Below are positions 44,724 through 53,060 of a stretch of DNA of 64,000 nucleotides, one piece after another. How positions within the stretch are numbered: the first letter of the stretch is position 1; the number at the start of each line of letters is the position of its first letter. The stretch covers positions 1,612,001-1,676,000 of the forward strand of contig NZ_CP034753.1 of the NCBI RefSeq assembly GCF_004006235.1. Direction: 5' to 3'. Source of the stretch: Agromyces sp. LHK192 (GTDB lineage: Bacteria > Actinomycetota > Actinomycetes > Actinomycetales > Microbacteriaceae). The notes beneath the pieces were generated by a model. The model was not told the origin of the DNA and made no database searches. It saw only the letters and a list, made by a program, of their open reading frames with translations. A program made the translations under genes and the position numbers.

Positions 44724-45065
44724 TCACTCGAGCCACTCGGTGACGAACCGGTCGTTCGCGTGGATATGCGTGGCCTCGTACGTGCCGCCGTCGAGCACCT
44801 CGAAGCGGTGGGCCACGAGGCTCGGCACGACGAGCACCTGTCCACCGACTGCGACGACCCGCTCGTCTCCGACCGTGAACAGTGCGCGCCCGGCGTGGAT
44901 GAGGAACGTCTCGGTGTACGGATGCCGGTGCAAGCGCGGCCCCGAACCCGGCCGCGACGAGAACTCGCGGATGATGCTCACCCGCGAACCGTGCAGATAC
45001 CCTTCGAACTCGCCATCCCGCGCGACGTCGACGGGAACGACTGGTGCGCCCGGTGCGCCCGTCAT
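44724..45065 (-). CDS. Cupin-domain protein
   Basis: A 113-residue single beta-barrel cupin. Metal-binding motif 1 appears as HRHPYTETFLIHAGRALFTV, with two His and a Glu, and motif 2 as VPSLVAHRF with a His. Such small cupins may be dioxygenases, isomerases or sensors. The ATG at 45065 overlaps the stop of the reductase gene (ATGA), so they are translationally coupled. The frame continues upstream inside that gene and is not used. Confidence 0.83.
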   Translation of the reverse strand: MTGAPGAPVVPVDVARDGEFEGYLHGSRVSIIREFSSRPGSGPRLHRHPYTETFLIHAGRALFTVGDERVVAVGGQVLVVPSLVAHRFEVLDGGTYEATHIHANDRFVTEWLE

Positions 45066-45625
45066 CGCGCCCGCTCCAGCACCGTGACGAGCACACCGTC
45101 GCCGAACGTGCGGGCCTCGCCGAGCCGCCAGGTCGTGCGGTCGGCCATCTCGGTCCAGAGTCGTCGCCCGTGACCGAGGATGACCGGGAACGTCATCAGG
45201 TGGATCTCGTCGACGAGATCCTGCTCGAGCAGGCCTTGCGCCAGGCGGATGCTGCCCGGCACCGAGATGTCGCCCTCGACCGTCTTGCGGAGCTGCGACA
45301 CCTCGGCGGCCAGGTCGCCCGAGAGGACGGTCGTGTTGTTCCACCCGGGCTCCGTGAGGGTGGTCGAGACGACGTACTTCGGCATGCCGTTGTACTTGTC
45401 GGCCAGTTCGCCGTCTTCCTCCGGCCACGCCGACGCGAATCCCTCGTAGGTCTCGCGCCCGAGGAGCAGGGCCGCGGAGCCGAGCGCCTCGTCCACCTTG
45501 TAGCGCTCGCCCGCGTCGCCGCGGTCGAATTCGAAGGTCCAGTTCGGGTACTTGAAGTCCTCGCCGCCCGGGGCCTCCACCACCCCGTCGAGCGAGATGA
45601 AGTGCGTGAGCACGATGCGTCCCAT
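45062..45625 (-). CDS. Dihydrofolate-reductase-like (RibD C-terminal) protein
   Basis: A 187-residue protein of the RibD_C/DHFR-like family common in actinobacteria, probably an NADPH-dependent reductase of unknown substrate. RIVLTHFISLDGVVEAPGG is the N-terminal family signature. LLLGRETYEGFASAWP follows, and VPGSIRLAQGLLEQDLVDEI is the usual C-terminal nucleotide region. The ATG at 45625 has a GGGAG eight bases upstream. It lies between a hydrolase gene (16 bases upstream) and the cupin gene (overlapping). Confidence 0.88.
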   Translation of the reverse strand: MGRIVLTHFISLDGVVEAPGGEDFKYPNWTFEFDRGDAGERYKVDEALGSAALLLGRETYEGFASAWPEEDGELADKYNGMPKYVVSTTLTEPGWNNTTVLSGDLAAEVSQLRKTVEGDISVPGSIRLAQGLLEQDLVDEIHLMTFPVILGHGRRLWTEMADRTTWRLGEARTFGDGVLVTVLERAR

Positions 45626-45641
45626 CTCCGGTACTCCCTGT

Positions 45642-46460
45642 TCAATCCCCGGCGACGAATCCGCGCAGCGCGTGCGCGAGGACGTCGGGCGTCGTGGTGT
45701 GGTTCTCACCGGGGACGACCCGGAGGGTCGCGCTCGGCAGGTGCCGGGCGACCGCTTCGGCCCCGCTCGCCAGGTGCGGCCAGGTGTCGGCGCCGTGCAT
45801 CACCAGGACCGGCACGCCGACCCGATCCCAGAGCCCGTCGCGGAGCGGTCGCCCCGACATCGTGTCGCCGACCTGCCGGCCGTCGTAGGCGATCGTGTGC
45901 GCGATGGCCTCGAGGCTCGGCCAGAACTCCGCCGAACGCATGCCGTCGACCATGTCCTCCGGCAGGCCGGCCGCAGCGGTCATGAAGAGCGCCACGGCGT
46001 CGCCGGGGCGGCCCTCTGCGACGGCGGCGTCGAGCCGCTCGACGTAGTCGGCAGGCAGCGGCGGTCGCGCGGCATCGACGATCACGGGCGGCTCGAACAG
46101 TGCGAGCCGGGCGACCTCGAGCCCGGCCTGGACCGCGTTGAGCGCGAGCAACCCGCCGGAGGACCAGCCGAAGACCGTGACGGGCCGGCCGTTCCCGGCA
46201 TCGGCGATGACCGCCGCGAGATCCTCCCACTCGCGTTCCACGGCGTAGGGCGGCGTGTCCGCGCTGTCTCCGCGCCCACGCCGGTCGTACGCGACGACGC
46301 GGAACCGATCGGCGAGCAGTTCCGCCGCTTCCGCGTTCTCGGGGGTGTTGGCGCGGTACGCCGTCGCGCCGTCGATGATGACGATGGGGTCGCCGTCGCC
46401 CCAGGCGGAGTAGGCGATGCCGGTTCCGTCGGCGGAGGCGACTGTGAAGTGCTCTGGCAA
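45642..46460 (-). CDS. Alpha/beta hydrolase
   Basis: A 272-residue hydrolase. The N-terminal strand region FTVASADGTGIAYSAWGDGD is typical, DRRGRGDSADTPPY precedes the nucleophile, and the nucleophile elbow is GWSSGG. The catalytic His lies in PGENHTTTPD near 255. I chose the TTG at 46460 because AAAGGG lies seven bases upstream and the conserved region begins soon after. A GTG at 46496 would add 12 residues. It is the first gene of a leftward operon with the DHFR-like reductase and cupin. Substrate unknown. Confidence 0.85.
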   Translation of the reverse strand: MPEHFTVASADGTGIAYSAWGDGDPIVIIDGATAYRANTPENAEAAELLADRFRVVAYDRRGRGDSADTPPYAVEREWEDLAAVIADAGNGRPVTVFGWSSGGLLALNAVQAGLEVARLALFEPPVIVDAARPPLPADYVERLDAAVAEGRPGDAVALFMTAAAGLPEDMVDGMRSAEFWPSLEAIAHTIAYDGRQVGDTMSGRPLRDGLWDRVGVPVLVMHGADTWPHLASGAEAVARHLPSATLRVVPGENHTTTPDVLAHALRGFVAGD

Positions 46461-46511
46461 CTGGATGCCCTTTCTGTCGGATCGCGGTCGGTGCACCGCG
46501 ACGAGCTCACG

Positions 46512-47234
46512 CTATGACCGGCCGTCCGCCTCCGGCTTGTACAGAAGCGACAGGGGATCGCCATCGTCGCCGGATCGCAACTGCGTGGCCGTGCGTCCGA
46601 TGAACCGCCGCAGTGCCCGCGCGAGGTGGGCCTGGTCGTAGAAGCCCGTCCGATGCACGGTCTCGAGCGGGGCGGCACCGTCGCGCAGCAGCACCGCTGC
46701 CGCTCGTGCCCGCTCGATCTGCCGAATGGCTCCCCGCGTGAGCCCCGTCGCGGCCGCGACCCGGCGTTGCACCGACCGATCCCCGGGCCCGTCGGAGTTC
46801 TCGCCGCGCACGACGTCGCCGACCAGCGGGTCGCGCATGAGCACGCCCTCCCGGACGAGTCGATCGACGAACTGCTCCGCGGTGTCGAAATCGGGGATCT
46901 CCCACTCCGCACCCCGGAGCACGAACCTTCGCCCGGTGACGTGCGGGCTCTCCGTGCCGCCGTCGACGAGCGGGCCGATCGGCAGGTGCGGCATCCACGT
47001 GCCGTGTTCGAACGTGATGCCGAACGACGCCGAATCACCCGTGATCACCGCGGTCGAGGCGGCGGTCTCGGGACCGAGCACGCCGGCGTGGGGGACGCCG
47101 TCGTCGTCCCAGAACACCAGCTCCCACGTCGACGTCGCGATCGAGGTCATGCGTTCGACGCCCGAGGTCCGGCCCCGCCAGACGCGCGCGACGTACCGCG
47201 AGTCGGATCCGCGATGATCGCTGTCGATCGGCAT
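46512..47234 (-). CDS. AraC-type helix-turn-helix regulator
   Basis: A 240-residue regulator. Residues 20-130 look like a DUF6597-type or other beta-rich sensor (WELVFWDDDGVPHAGVLGP, FEHGTWMPHLPIGPLVD), common before AraC domains. The C-terminal 75 residues are the DNA-binding part (SVQRRVAAATGLTRGAIRQ, then FYDQAHLARALRRFIGRTA). The ATG at 47234 follows CAGACT by six bases, close to the leaderless pattern; the ATG at 47249 is an alternative. It precedes the hydrolase operon on the same strand and is likely its regulator. Confidence 0.83.
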   Translation of the reverse strand: MPIDSDHRGSDSRYVARVWRGRTSGVERMTSIATSTWELVFWDDDGVPHAGVLGPETAASTAVITGDSASFGITFEHGTWMPHLPIGPLVDGGTESPHVTGRRFVLRGAEWEIPDFDTAEQFVDRLVREGVLMRDPLVGDVVRGENSDGPGDRSVQRRVAAATGLTRGAIRQIERARAAAVLLRDGAAPLETVHRTGFYDQAHLARALRRFIGRTATQLRSGDDGDPLSLLYKPEADGRS

Positions 47235-47320
47235 GGCACCAGTCTGCATCGGCCCCAGGCGGGATGCACCGTCACTCACCACGTCCTGGGCAGGACGTCG
47301 GGGAGCGGCATCCGCTCTGC

Positions 47321-47326
47321 TAGACT
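47321..47326 (+). promoter_or_regulatory. -10 box TAGACT of rpsO
   Basis: TAGACT 95 bases before the rpsO start. The leader of about 85 bases leaves room for S15 autoregulation, known in other bacteria. I could not identify a specific pseudoknot by eye. Confidence 0.5.
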
Positions 47327-47415
47327 CTTGAGGTTGCCGTGAATCGGCCGCGCACAAAGAGCGCCCGGGTATTCCCGCCCAGGGCAGCGCGCAACGAGAA
47401 GAAGGGATCCCATCT

Positions 47416-47685
47416 ATGGCACTGGATGCAGACATCAAGAAGGCGATCATCGAAGAGTACGCGACGCACCCCGGTGACACTGGATCCCCCGAGGTCCAGA
47501 TCGCGATCCTCACCAAGCGGATCAAGGACCTCACCGAGCACCTCAAGGAGCACAAGCACGACCACCACTCGCGTCGTGGCCTGCTGCTCCTCGTCGGTCA
47601 GCGTCGTCGTCTGCTCGGCTACCTCGCCGACGTGGACATCAACCGCTACCGCTCGCTCATCGAGCGTCTCGGGCTGCGCCGCTAA
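47416..47685 (+). CDS. rpsO: 30S ribosomal protein S15
   Basis: Small-subunit protein that binds 16S rRNA early in assembly and bridges to the large subunit. It has 89 residues, the normal length. The signature [20 protein letters not shown] and the [18 protein letters not shown] stretch are full matches. Near the end is [10 protein letters not shown]. Codon use is strongly biased (CTC, CGT), as expected for a highly expressed gene. The ATG has AAGGGA upstream. In many actinobacteria pnp follows rpsO; here it does not. Confidence 0.97.
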   Translation: MALDADIKKAIIEEYATHPGDTGSPEVQIAILTKRIKDLTEHLKEHKHDHHSRRGLLLLVGQRRRLLGYLADVDINRYRSLIERLGLRR

Positions 47686-47729
47686 GCGTCGTACTCCGCG
47701 CGGCTCTCGAAGACACCGCGAACTTCTTG

Positions 47730-47774
47730 CGAAGGCCCCCGCACCTGCCGTTCCGGCAAGGCCGGGGGCCTTCG
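47730..47774 (+). terminator. Terminator of rpsO
   Basis: CGAAGGCCCCCG (47730-47741) pairs with CGGGGGCCTTCG (47763-47774), and an inner TGCC/GGCA stem sits in the loop. The stem is 12 bp and follows the stop by 45 bases. Confidence 0.7.
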
Positions 47775-47874
47775 TCATGCCCGGGGGCGTGCACAGGCGT
47801 GAGCCACCTCCGGGGCGCGGGGCGCAAGGACCTCGGCTCGCGTCGCGCGTTCCATGGTTCGGTGAACCGCGCGA

Positions 47875-50868
47875 TCAGACCGGCGCGCGGCCTCTGCGGG
47901 TGAGCACCAGCGCGGTGATCCACGTTGCGACGCCGGCGAGCAGCGGCCAGCCGAGCGCGGGGATCACCGGGTCGTCGCCGGCCGTGTCGCCGAGGATCCA
48001 GAAGAAGACGATGCACGCCGCGAGCAGCGCGGACGGCGCCGTCCACGTCAGCAGATCGCGGAACGCGCCGGGGCGGAACGCGAACCTCCGCCGCCGCCAC
48101 CCTGCGACGGCCCCCACGAGGCCGATGGCGAGCGCGATCGCCTCGAGCGCCGCGGCGACGGCGAAGGGCAGCACGACGAGCGCGCCGGCCTGGCGCATCC
48201 GATCGACATCCGGCCCGGCGAACGTGCCCGCCGGGAAGTCGAGCCGGACACCGAGGTCGTCGACGTGCAGGGCGAGGGGCGCGCCGGACTCGCCGTCCTC
48301 GATCGAGACCGCGAAGGTCGGCGGGTCCGCCGACGGCTCGGCGCGTTCCTCGACGGGGTAGGCGTAGAGGTCCTGGCGGATCGTGGTCTCGACGTCGCCG
48401 AAGGGGATGACCGCCTCCGGCCAGTCGCGCGCCTCCGCATCGGCATCGGAGAAGTCGCGCGTGATCCAGCCCGACTCCGTCGCGGAGGCGAGCAGGCCCT
48501 CGTCGATCCGGAACTCGACCCGGGTCGGCGCGAAGTCGTGGGTGTCGGGGTCGCGCCAGAGGCCCGCAGAGGTCCAGCCGTCCATGAGCGCCGCCCAGCG
48601 GACCCGGTCGACGGGCGTCCCGTCGCCGGCGGCCGCGCCGGAGGCCGGTGCCGCGACCGCCGCCGACTCCAGTTCGTAGCGCACGACGACCTCGGCCGCG
48701 CCGGAGCGGATGCCGTCCATGCGCGTGTGCATGAGGGTGACGCCCTCGGCGGATTCCGTCGCGAACGGCACCACCTCGCCGTCGACCTCGACCGAGGAGA
48801 CGCGGAGGCCGAGCGACTGCCCGTCGACCCGGTCGCGCCAGTGCATCGCGAACTGCGGCACGCGGCTCGACGAGTCGTCGAACTCGACGTCGTACCGCTC
48901 CGTGACGTCGATGACGGCGCGCCCGTCGTCGGCCCGGGTCAGCTCGCCCACGATGTCGGCCGAGTGGACCGTCGTCCAGAGCGTCCCCGAGAGGTCCTGG
49001 TCGTATGCAGGGGTCGCCGGACGATGATCGAGCGGGTTCGGTACGACCGAGATCATCGTGATCGCGGCGGGCACCAGCAGCACGGATGCCGCGAGCAACA
49101 GCCACCGCGCCCGCCCGCGTGCGCCCTCGGCACGCGGCGTGCGCGACGCCGTCGGATCGTCGAGCTCGGCCTCCAGCAGCGCGGCGACGCGTCGTCCGGC
49201 CGAGCGCGGGTCCTCCACCAGCACGCCGTAGGCGAGTGCCGGATCGTTGGACGGGCCGCGGTCGAGCAGCTGCGTGCGTTCGGCGTAGACCCCGACGCCG
49301 AGGAGGTGCTGCTTGAGCAGGGCGCCGCGGCGGGTCAGCGGCCGTGAGGTCGCCGCGATCCACACGATGATCGTGGCGAGCACCGTCGAGACGAGCACGA
49401 ACGCCGTGGGCCACCAGACGATCGTGAGCTTCTCGTGGTGCGCGAGCTGGCGGACGAGCCCCCACTGCACGAGCATGATCGCGGGAGGCCCGGCGAGGAA
49501 GGCATCGCGCACGAACCCGCGGGGTACGCGGCGGATCCGATCGTCGACGACCTGCCGGCGTTCCGATCCGAACCAGTACCGCCACATCGCGCGCGGCAGG
49601 TCCCGCAGACGACCCGCCCGGCCGGCCGCCCGTGCCGCGACCCGCCGCTGCGCCTGCACGGCCTTGTCGCTTCCCCTGCGCCACGGGAGACGATCGAGTT
49701 CCTCCGCGAGCTCCGCCGCTCGCGGTGCTCCCAGCACGTGGGCCGCGATCCGCGGCGTCACGTCGGGCGGGTCGTGCCGGGCGATGAACCAGGGCTTTCC
49801 GCGCGCGTCGGCCCAGGCGACGCCGCGGGCGGCGAACGCGAAGAGCACCGCTGCGACGAGGAGGGCGAGCGGCAGCAGCGGGCCGAACGTCTGCACGAAG
49901 AACCAGGTCGTGTGCGGCGGCATCGCGAAGGTGCCCGCGTCGAAGCGCAGGGTGAACCAGGCGTTCGCGTGCGGCGGGATGTTCTGGTCGTTCTCGGCGA
50001 CGTACGTGTTCCAGCCGGGCTCGCTGTCGGCCTCGGGCTCGAGCCATTCGCCGCCGCCGACCAGCAGCCACTGGAGGTTGCCTCGCGGCGGTCGGATGAG
50101 CGCGTCGTCGAGGTCGTCGGGGATGGACACCCGCATCTCGAGCCCGGAGAACCCCTGCGGCCAGGACGGTCCGAACACGTCCCACTGCAGCAGGTCGGTC
50201 TCGGCACCGGTGGCCTCGTCGACGGCCAGGTAGGCGAGGTCCTGGAGGTGGTAGCGAAGCACGAACTCGTGATCGCCGTCGAGCACCTCGCCGGCGTCGA
50301 TCGTCAGCGTCAGGGTGGTGGCGTCGCGTTGCTGCCGTACCTCGACGGGCTCGGCGTCGAGGGTGACCGAGATGCCGCTCGGATCGAGGTCGTGGCCCTG
50401 GTATTCCGTCGCGAGCACACGTTGGATGCCGGTCTCCTCGACGTCGTCGGGGAAGAACGCCTCGATGCGCTCCTCGACCTGCGCCTGCAGCCTGCCGTGC
50501 TCGTCGCGGTCGATCCGATAGTCGGCGGTGAACTTCCGTGCGATCCAGGTTTCGGTCGCGTTCGACGCCGACGACGTGATCTGCTCGAGCGTGAGCGGCG
50601 CGTTGACGACCGGACCGACCAGCAGCCAGACGCCGACGGCGGCGATCGCCGCCCAGAACACCCGGATGCCTCGCCGCAGCCCGCGCCCGCCGTGCGACCT
50701 GAGCCACACCTCGAGGCCGCCCAGCCAGCCGGACAGCAGGGCCCAGAGCGGAGTGTGCCGGGGGAGCGGCGCCCGGATCGAGTCGGCGGGAGGCGTCTGC
50801 GAGGCATCCGCGGCCGGGGATGCGGCGCCACCGGACGCCTCATCGGGCTCGGTCGGGCGCGGCGTCAC
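47875..50868 (-). CDS. DUF2207 membrane protein with duplicated outer domain
   Basis: A 997-residue membrane protein. After a Pro/Ala-rich cytoplasmic arm a helix lies at about 70-88 (FWAAIAAVGVWLLVGPVV). Then comes a beta-rich DUF2207 domain (about 105-330), a helix near 335-355, a long basic cytoplasmic part, and two helices at about 480-525. A helix near 610-630 precedes a second similar domain (about 645-890, IDVTERYDVEFDDSSSRVPQ), with further helices at the end. The beta part thus appears twice. The GTG start at 50868 follows TAGAAT by six bases. Function unknown. Confidence 0.78.
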   Translation of the reverse strand: MTPRPTEPDEASGGAASPAADASQTPPADSIRAPLPRHTPLWALLSGWLGGLEVWLRSHGGRGLRRGIRVFWAAIAAVGVWLLVGPVVNAPLTLEQITSSASNATETWIARKFTADYRIDRDEHGRLQAQVEERIEAFFPDDVEETGIQRVLATEYQGHDLDPSGISVTLDAEPVEVRQQRDATTLTLTIDAGEVLDGDHEFVLRYHLQDLAYLAVDEATGAETDLLQWDVFGPSWPQGFSGLEMRVSIPDDLDDALIRPPRGNLQWLLVGGGEWLEPEADSEPGWNTYVAENDQNIPPHANAWFTLRFDAGTFAMPPHTTWFFVQTFGPLLPLALLVAAVLFAFAARGVAWADARGKPWFIARHDPPDVTPRIAAHVLGAPRAAELAEELDRLPWRRGSDKAVQAQRRVAARAAGRAGRLRDLPRAMWRYWFGSERRQVVDDRIRRVPRGFVRDAFLAGPPAIMLVQWGLVRQLAHHEKLTIVWWPTAFVLVSTVLATIIVWIAATSRPLTRRGALLKQHLLGVGVYAERTQLLDRGPSNDPALAYGVLVEDPRSAGRRVAALLEAELDDPTASRTPRAEGARGRARWLLLAASVLLVPAAITMISVVPNPLDHRPATPAYDQDLSGTLWTTVHSADIVGELTRADDGRAVIDVTERYDVEFDDSSSRVPQFAMHWRDRVDGQSLGLRVSSVEVDGEVVPFATESAEGVTLMHTRMDGIRSGAAEVVVRYELESAAVAAPASGAAAGDGTPVDRVRWAALMDGWTSAGLWRDPDTHDFAPTRVEFRIDEGLLASATESGWITRDFSDADAEARDWPEAVIPFGDVETTIRQDLYAYPVEERAEPSADPPTFAVSIEDGESGAPLALHVDDLGVRLDFPAGTFAGPDVDRMRQAGALVVLPFAVAAALEAIALAIGLVGAVAGWRRRRFAFRPGAFRDLLTWTAPSALLAACIVFFWILGDTAGDDPVIPALGWPLLAGVATWITALVLTRRGRAPV

Positions 50869-50874
50869 CCGCCG

Positions 50875-50880
50875 ATTCTA
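50875..50880 (-). promoter_or_regulatory. -10 box TAGAAT, leaderless start of the DUF2207 gene
   Basis: Minus-strand TAGAAT, six bases (cggcgg), then GTG. It is close to the consensus TATAAT. Confidence 0.55.
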
Positions 50881-50982
50881 TGGGCCGAGGCGGGCCCTGC
50901 ATCGCCGACGGCGGGGCGCCATCGATTGCGCTGCGCCGCGGAGGTTCCTCGCCCGATGGCACGTCCGGGGGAGGATGTCAGG

Positions 50983-51591
50983 GTGACCGGACACCCCGCA
51001 GGAACCGACGACCCCTTCGCGGCCCTGCGCGACGAGATCGCCGCTGATCCGCTCAACGCCTCGTTCACCGCGCGCGGATGGCGGCCACTGGTCGTCGGAT
51101 CGCCCGCGTCGAGGATCGTGATCCTCAGCCAGGCGCCGGGTCGGCGTGCCCAGGACAGCGGCATCCCCTTCCACGACGCCAGCGGCGATCGGCTGCTGCG
51201 CTGGCTCGGGCTGACGCGTGAGCGGTTCGACGACGTGGAGAAGGTGGCGATCGTCCCGATGGACTTCTACTACCCGGGCAAGGGGGCGTCGGGCGACCTG
51301 CCACCGCGGCGCGGCATCGCCGCCGCGTGGCATCCGCGCGTGTTCGAGCTCATGCGCCCGAGCCTCCGCATCGTGGTCGGCGCCTACGCGCAGGCCTTCC
51401 ACCTCGGCGATCGACGGCGCGAGACGCTGACCGAGACCGTCCGGAACTGGCGGTCGTACGGTCCGGACGTCGTCCCGATCGTCCATCCGTCGCCGCTCAA
51501 CGTCGGCTGGCACCTGCGGAATCCCTGGTTCGAGGAGGAGCTCGTTCCCGACCTCCGCCGTCGGGTCGCCGACGCACTGAACGACCGGTGA
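50983..51591 (+). CDS. Uracil-DNA glycosylase family protein
   Basis: A 202-residue member of the uracil-DNA glycosylase superfamily. The water-activating region appears as LSQAPGRRAQDSGIPFHDAS, and the C-terminal DNA-intercalating motif as HPSPLN. An FYYPGKG stretch in the middle stands near the substrate-binding part. It may remove uracil or another damaged base; the exact specificity is open. The GTG at 50983 is chosen for its GGAGG site eight bases upstream. An ATG at 50956 gives nine more residues. Confidence 0.85.
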   Translation: MTGHPAGTDDPFAALRDEIAADPLNASFTARGWRPLVVGSPASRIVILSQAPGRRAQDSGIPFHDASGDRLLRWLGLTRERFDDVEKVAIVPMDFYYPGKGASGDLPPRRGIAAAWHPRVFELMRPSLRIVVGAYAQAFHLGDRRRETLTETVRNWRSYGPDVVPIVHPSPLNVGWHLRNPWFEEELVPDLRRRVADALNDR

Positions 51592-51643
51592 CCTCGGCGG
51601 TTCCTGCAGGTCGCCCGAGCGCGAGCTGGTCGCCGGGTGCGCG

Positions 51644-51649
51644 TAGCCT
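51644..51649 (+). promoter_or_regulatory. -10 box TAGCCT, leaderless start of the HNH nuclease gene
   Basis: TAGCCT, six bases (gaacgg), then ATG at 51656. Confidence 0.55.
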
Positions 51650-51655
51650 GAACGG

Positions 51656-52372
51656 ATGACCCGAACTCCGCGCACCCGCGTGCGTCGCCGCACGCTCGCG
51701 TTCGGCACCGCCGTTCCCGCAGCCCTGCTCATGATCTGCTGGGTGCTGCTCGGGGACCCGCTCGACGCGATGTCCCGCGCCGCGACGGATGCCGCCGAGC
51801 GGACCTCCCCGCCCGCCGCCGGGGCATCCGCCGACGTCTCGCTGGTCGACGTGGTCGTCGCCGACGCGGCGTCCACCTCCGACTACGAACGCGACGCGTT
51901 CGGCGACGCCTGGGCGGATGTCGACCGCAACGGTTGCGACACGCGCAACGACTTCCTGGGGCGCGACCTCGTCGATGCGGTGCACCGCAACGGCAGCGCG
52001 TGCGTGATCAGCCGGGGCACCCTGCACGACCCGTACACGGGCACCTCGATCAGGTTCGTGCGTGGTGAGCGGAGCGATCGGGTGCAGATCGACCATGTCG
52101 TGGCGCTCTCGTATGCCTGGCGGCACGGGGCATCCGAATGGACCGATGACCAGCGGCGCGCGTTCGCGAACGATCCGGCGAACCTCCTCGCCGTCGACGG
52201 GCGGACCAACCAGCAGAAGTCCGACCTCGGTCCGGCCGAGTGGTCGCCGCCGTCGGCGGCACAGGTCTGCGCGTACCATGCCGGCTTCCTCGCGGTGCTC
52301 GCGAAGTACGACCTCACGATCGCCCCTGCGGATGCCGCTGCGGTCGAGGCCGCGGGGTGCATGGCAGGCTGA
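51656..52372 (+). CDS. Secreted HNH endonuclease (DUF1524/GmrSD C-terminal type)
   Basis: A 238-residue protein with a basic N-terminus and a hydrophobic segment at about 14-30 (FGTAVPAALLMICWVLLG), so it is exported or anchored. The nuclease part is the DUF1524 His-Asn-His/GmrSD-like fold: the metal motif IDHVVALSYAW has H147, and FANDPANLLAVDGRTNQQKS holds the Asn and Lys positions. Two cysteines in RNGCDTRNDF and SACVIS, and two near the end, may form disulfides. It likely degrades outside DNA for nutrition or defence. Its mRNA appears leaderless. Confidence 0.85.
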   Translation: MTRTPRTRVRRRTLAFGTAVPAALLMICWVLLGDPLDAMSRAATDAAERTSPPAAGASADVSLVDVVVADAASTSDYERDAFGDAWADVDRNGCDTRNDFLGRDLVDAVHRNGSACVISRGTLHDPYTGTSIRFVRGERSDRVQIDHVVALSYAWRHGASEWTDDQRRAFANDPANLLAVDGRTNQQKSDLGPAEWSPPSAAQVCAYHAGFLAVLAKYDLTIAPADAAAVEAAGCMAG

Positions 52373-52390
52373 GCCGGCGGCTGCGACCGC

Positions 52391-52945
52391 TCAGGCCTCG
52401 TCGGCGGTCCGCGCCCGGTAGGCGCGCGCGGCCATCCGGTTGCCGCAGCGCGTGCTGCAGTAGAGCCGGGACGTGTTCTTCGAGAGGTCGAGGAACGACC
52501 CCTCGCAGTCGTCGGCGGCGCAGGTGCGGAGCCGGTCGGTCCCGTCGGCGCGGATCACGTCGATCATCGCCATCGCGGCCTCCACGAGGATGCGCTCGGC
52601 GAGCGGGGCGTCCTGCGAGGTGGCGTGGATGTGCCAATCGAGGTCGTCGTGGCGGACGAGCCGGGGCGTCGCTTCGGCCTCCGCGAGAATGGCGTTCGCC
52701 TCGACGACCGCGTCGTCGCGGCCGAGGCTCCAGAGCGCGCGGAGCCGGTCGCGCGCTGCGCGCACCTCGGCGACCTCGGCGGCGTCGCCGTCGTGGCGCC
52801 CGGAGTACTTCCACTCGGTGATCATGGCGTCGAGCTGCGCCGGTTCGACGAGTTCGTCGGCGCCCGAGTCCGTCGCGATCGGATCGGTGTCGAGCAGCGC
52901 CGCGACGAATCCGAGCGCGGCGATCGTGTCATCGGTGAAAATCAT
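52391..52945 (-). CDS. CGNR zinc-finger (ABATE domain) regulator
   Basis: A 184-residue protein. The N-terminal part (about 1-135) is the ABATE-type stress domain. The C-terminal 50 residues form the CGNR zinc finger (RTCAADDCEGSFLDLSKN, then YCSTRCGNRMAARAYRAR) with four cysteines, probably binding DNA. The ATG at 52945 has AGGAG nine bases upstream. It is divergent from the DMT transporter, with 115 bases between, and may regulate that gene. Confidence 0.88.
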   Translation of the reverse strand: MIFTDDTIAALGFVAALLDTDPIATDSGADELVEPAQLDAMITEWKYSGRHDGDAAEVAEVRAARDRLRALWSLGRDDAVVEANAILAEAEATPRLVRHDDLDWHIHATSQDAPLAERILVEAAMAMIDVIRADGTDRLRTCAADDCEGSFLDLSKNTSRLYCSTRCGNRMAARAYRARTADEA

Positions 52946-53060
52946 TTGACTCCTGACGTTGCCAGCGCTACTGTCACGAGCATAACGACTTTCGGGCATG
53001 ACGGGGCGGGCGTCATCGGCCTCCCGCACGTCGGTCCACCGAAGCAGAGGAGCGGTGCGC

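Noticed and set aside
43964..44743. Plus-strand open frame in the gap after the CPBP gene
   Set aside because: The translation is Arg/Ser/Pro-rich without motif, and its second half is antisense to the recognisable DUF488 gene.
52946..53060. Clear divergent promoters between the CGNR gene and the DMT transporter
   Set aside because: TAACGA and TAGCGC boxes can be found but neither has proper spacing or a matching -35, so I did not list them.
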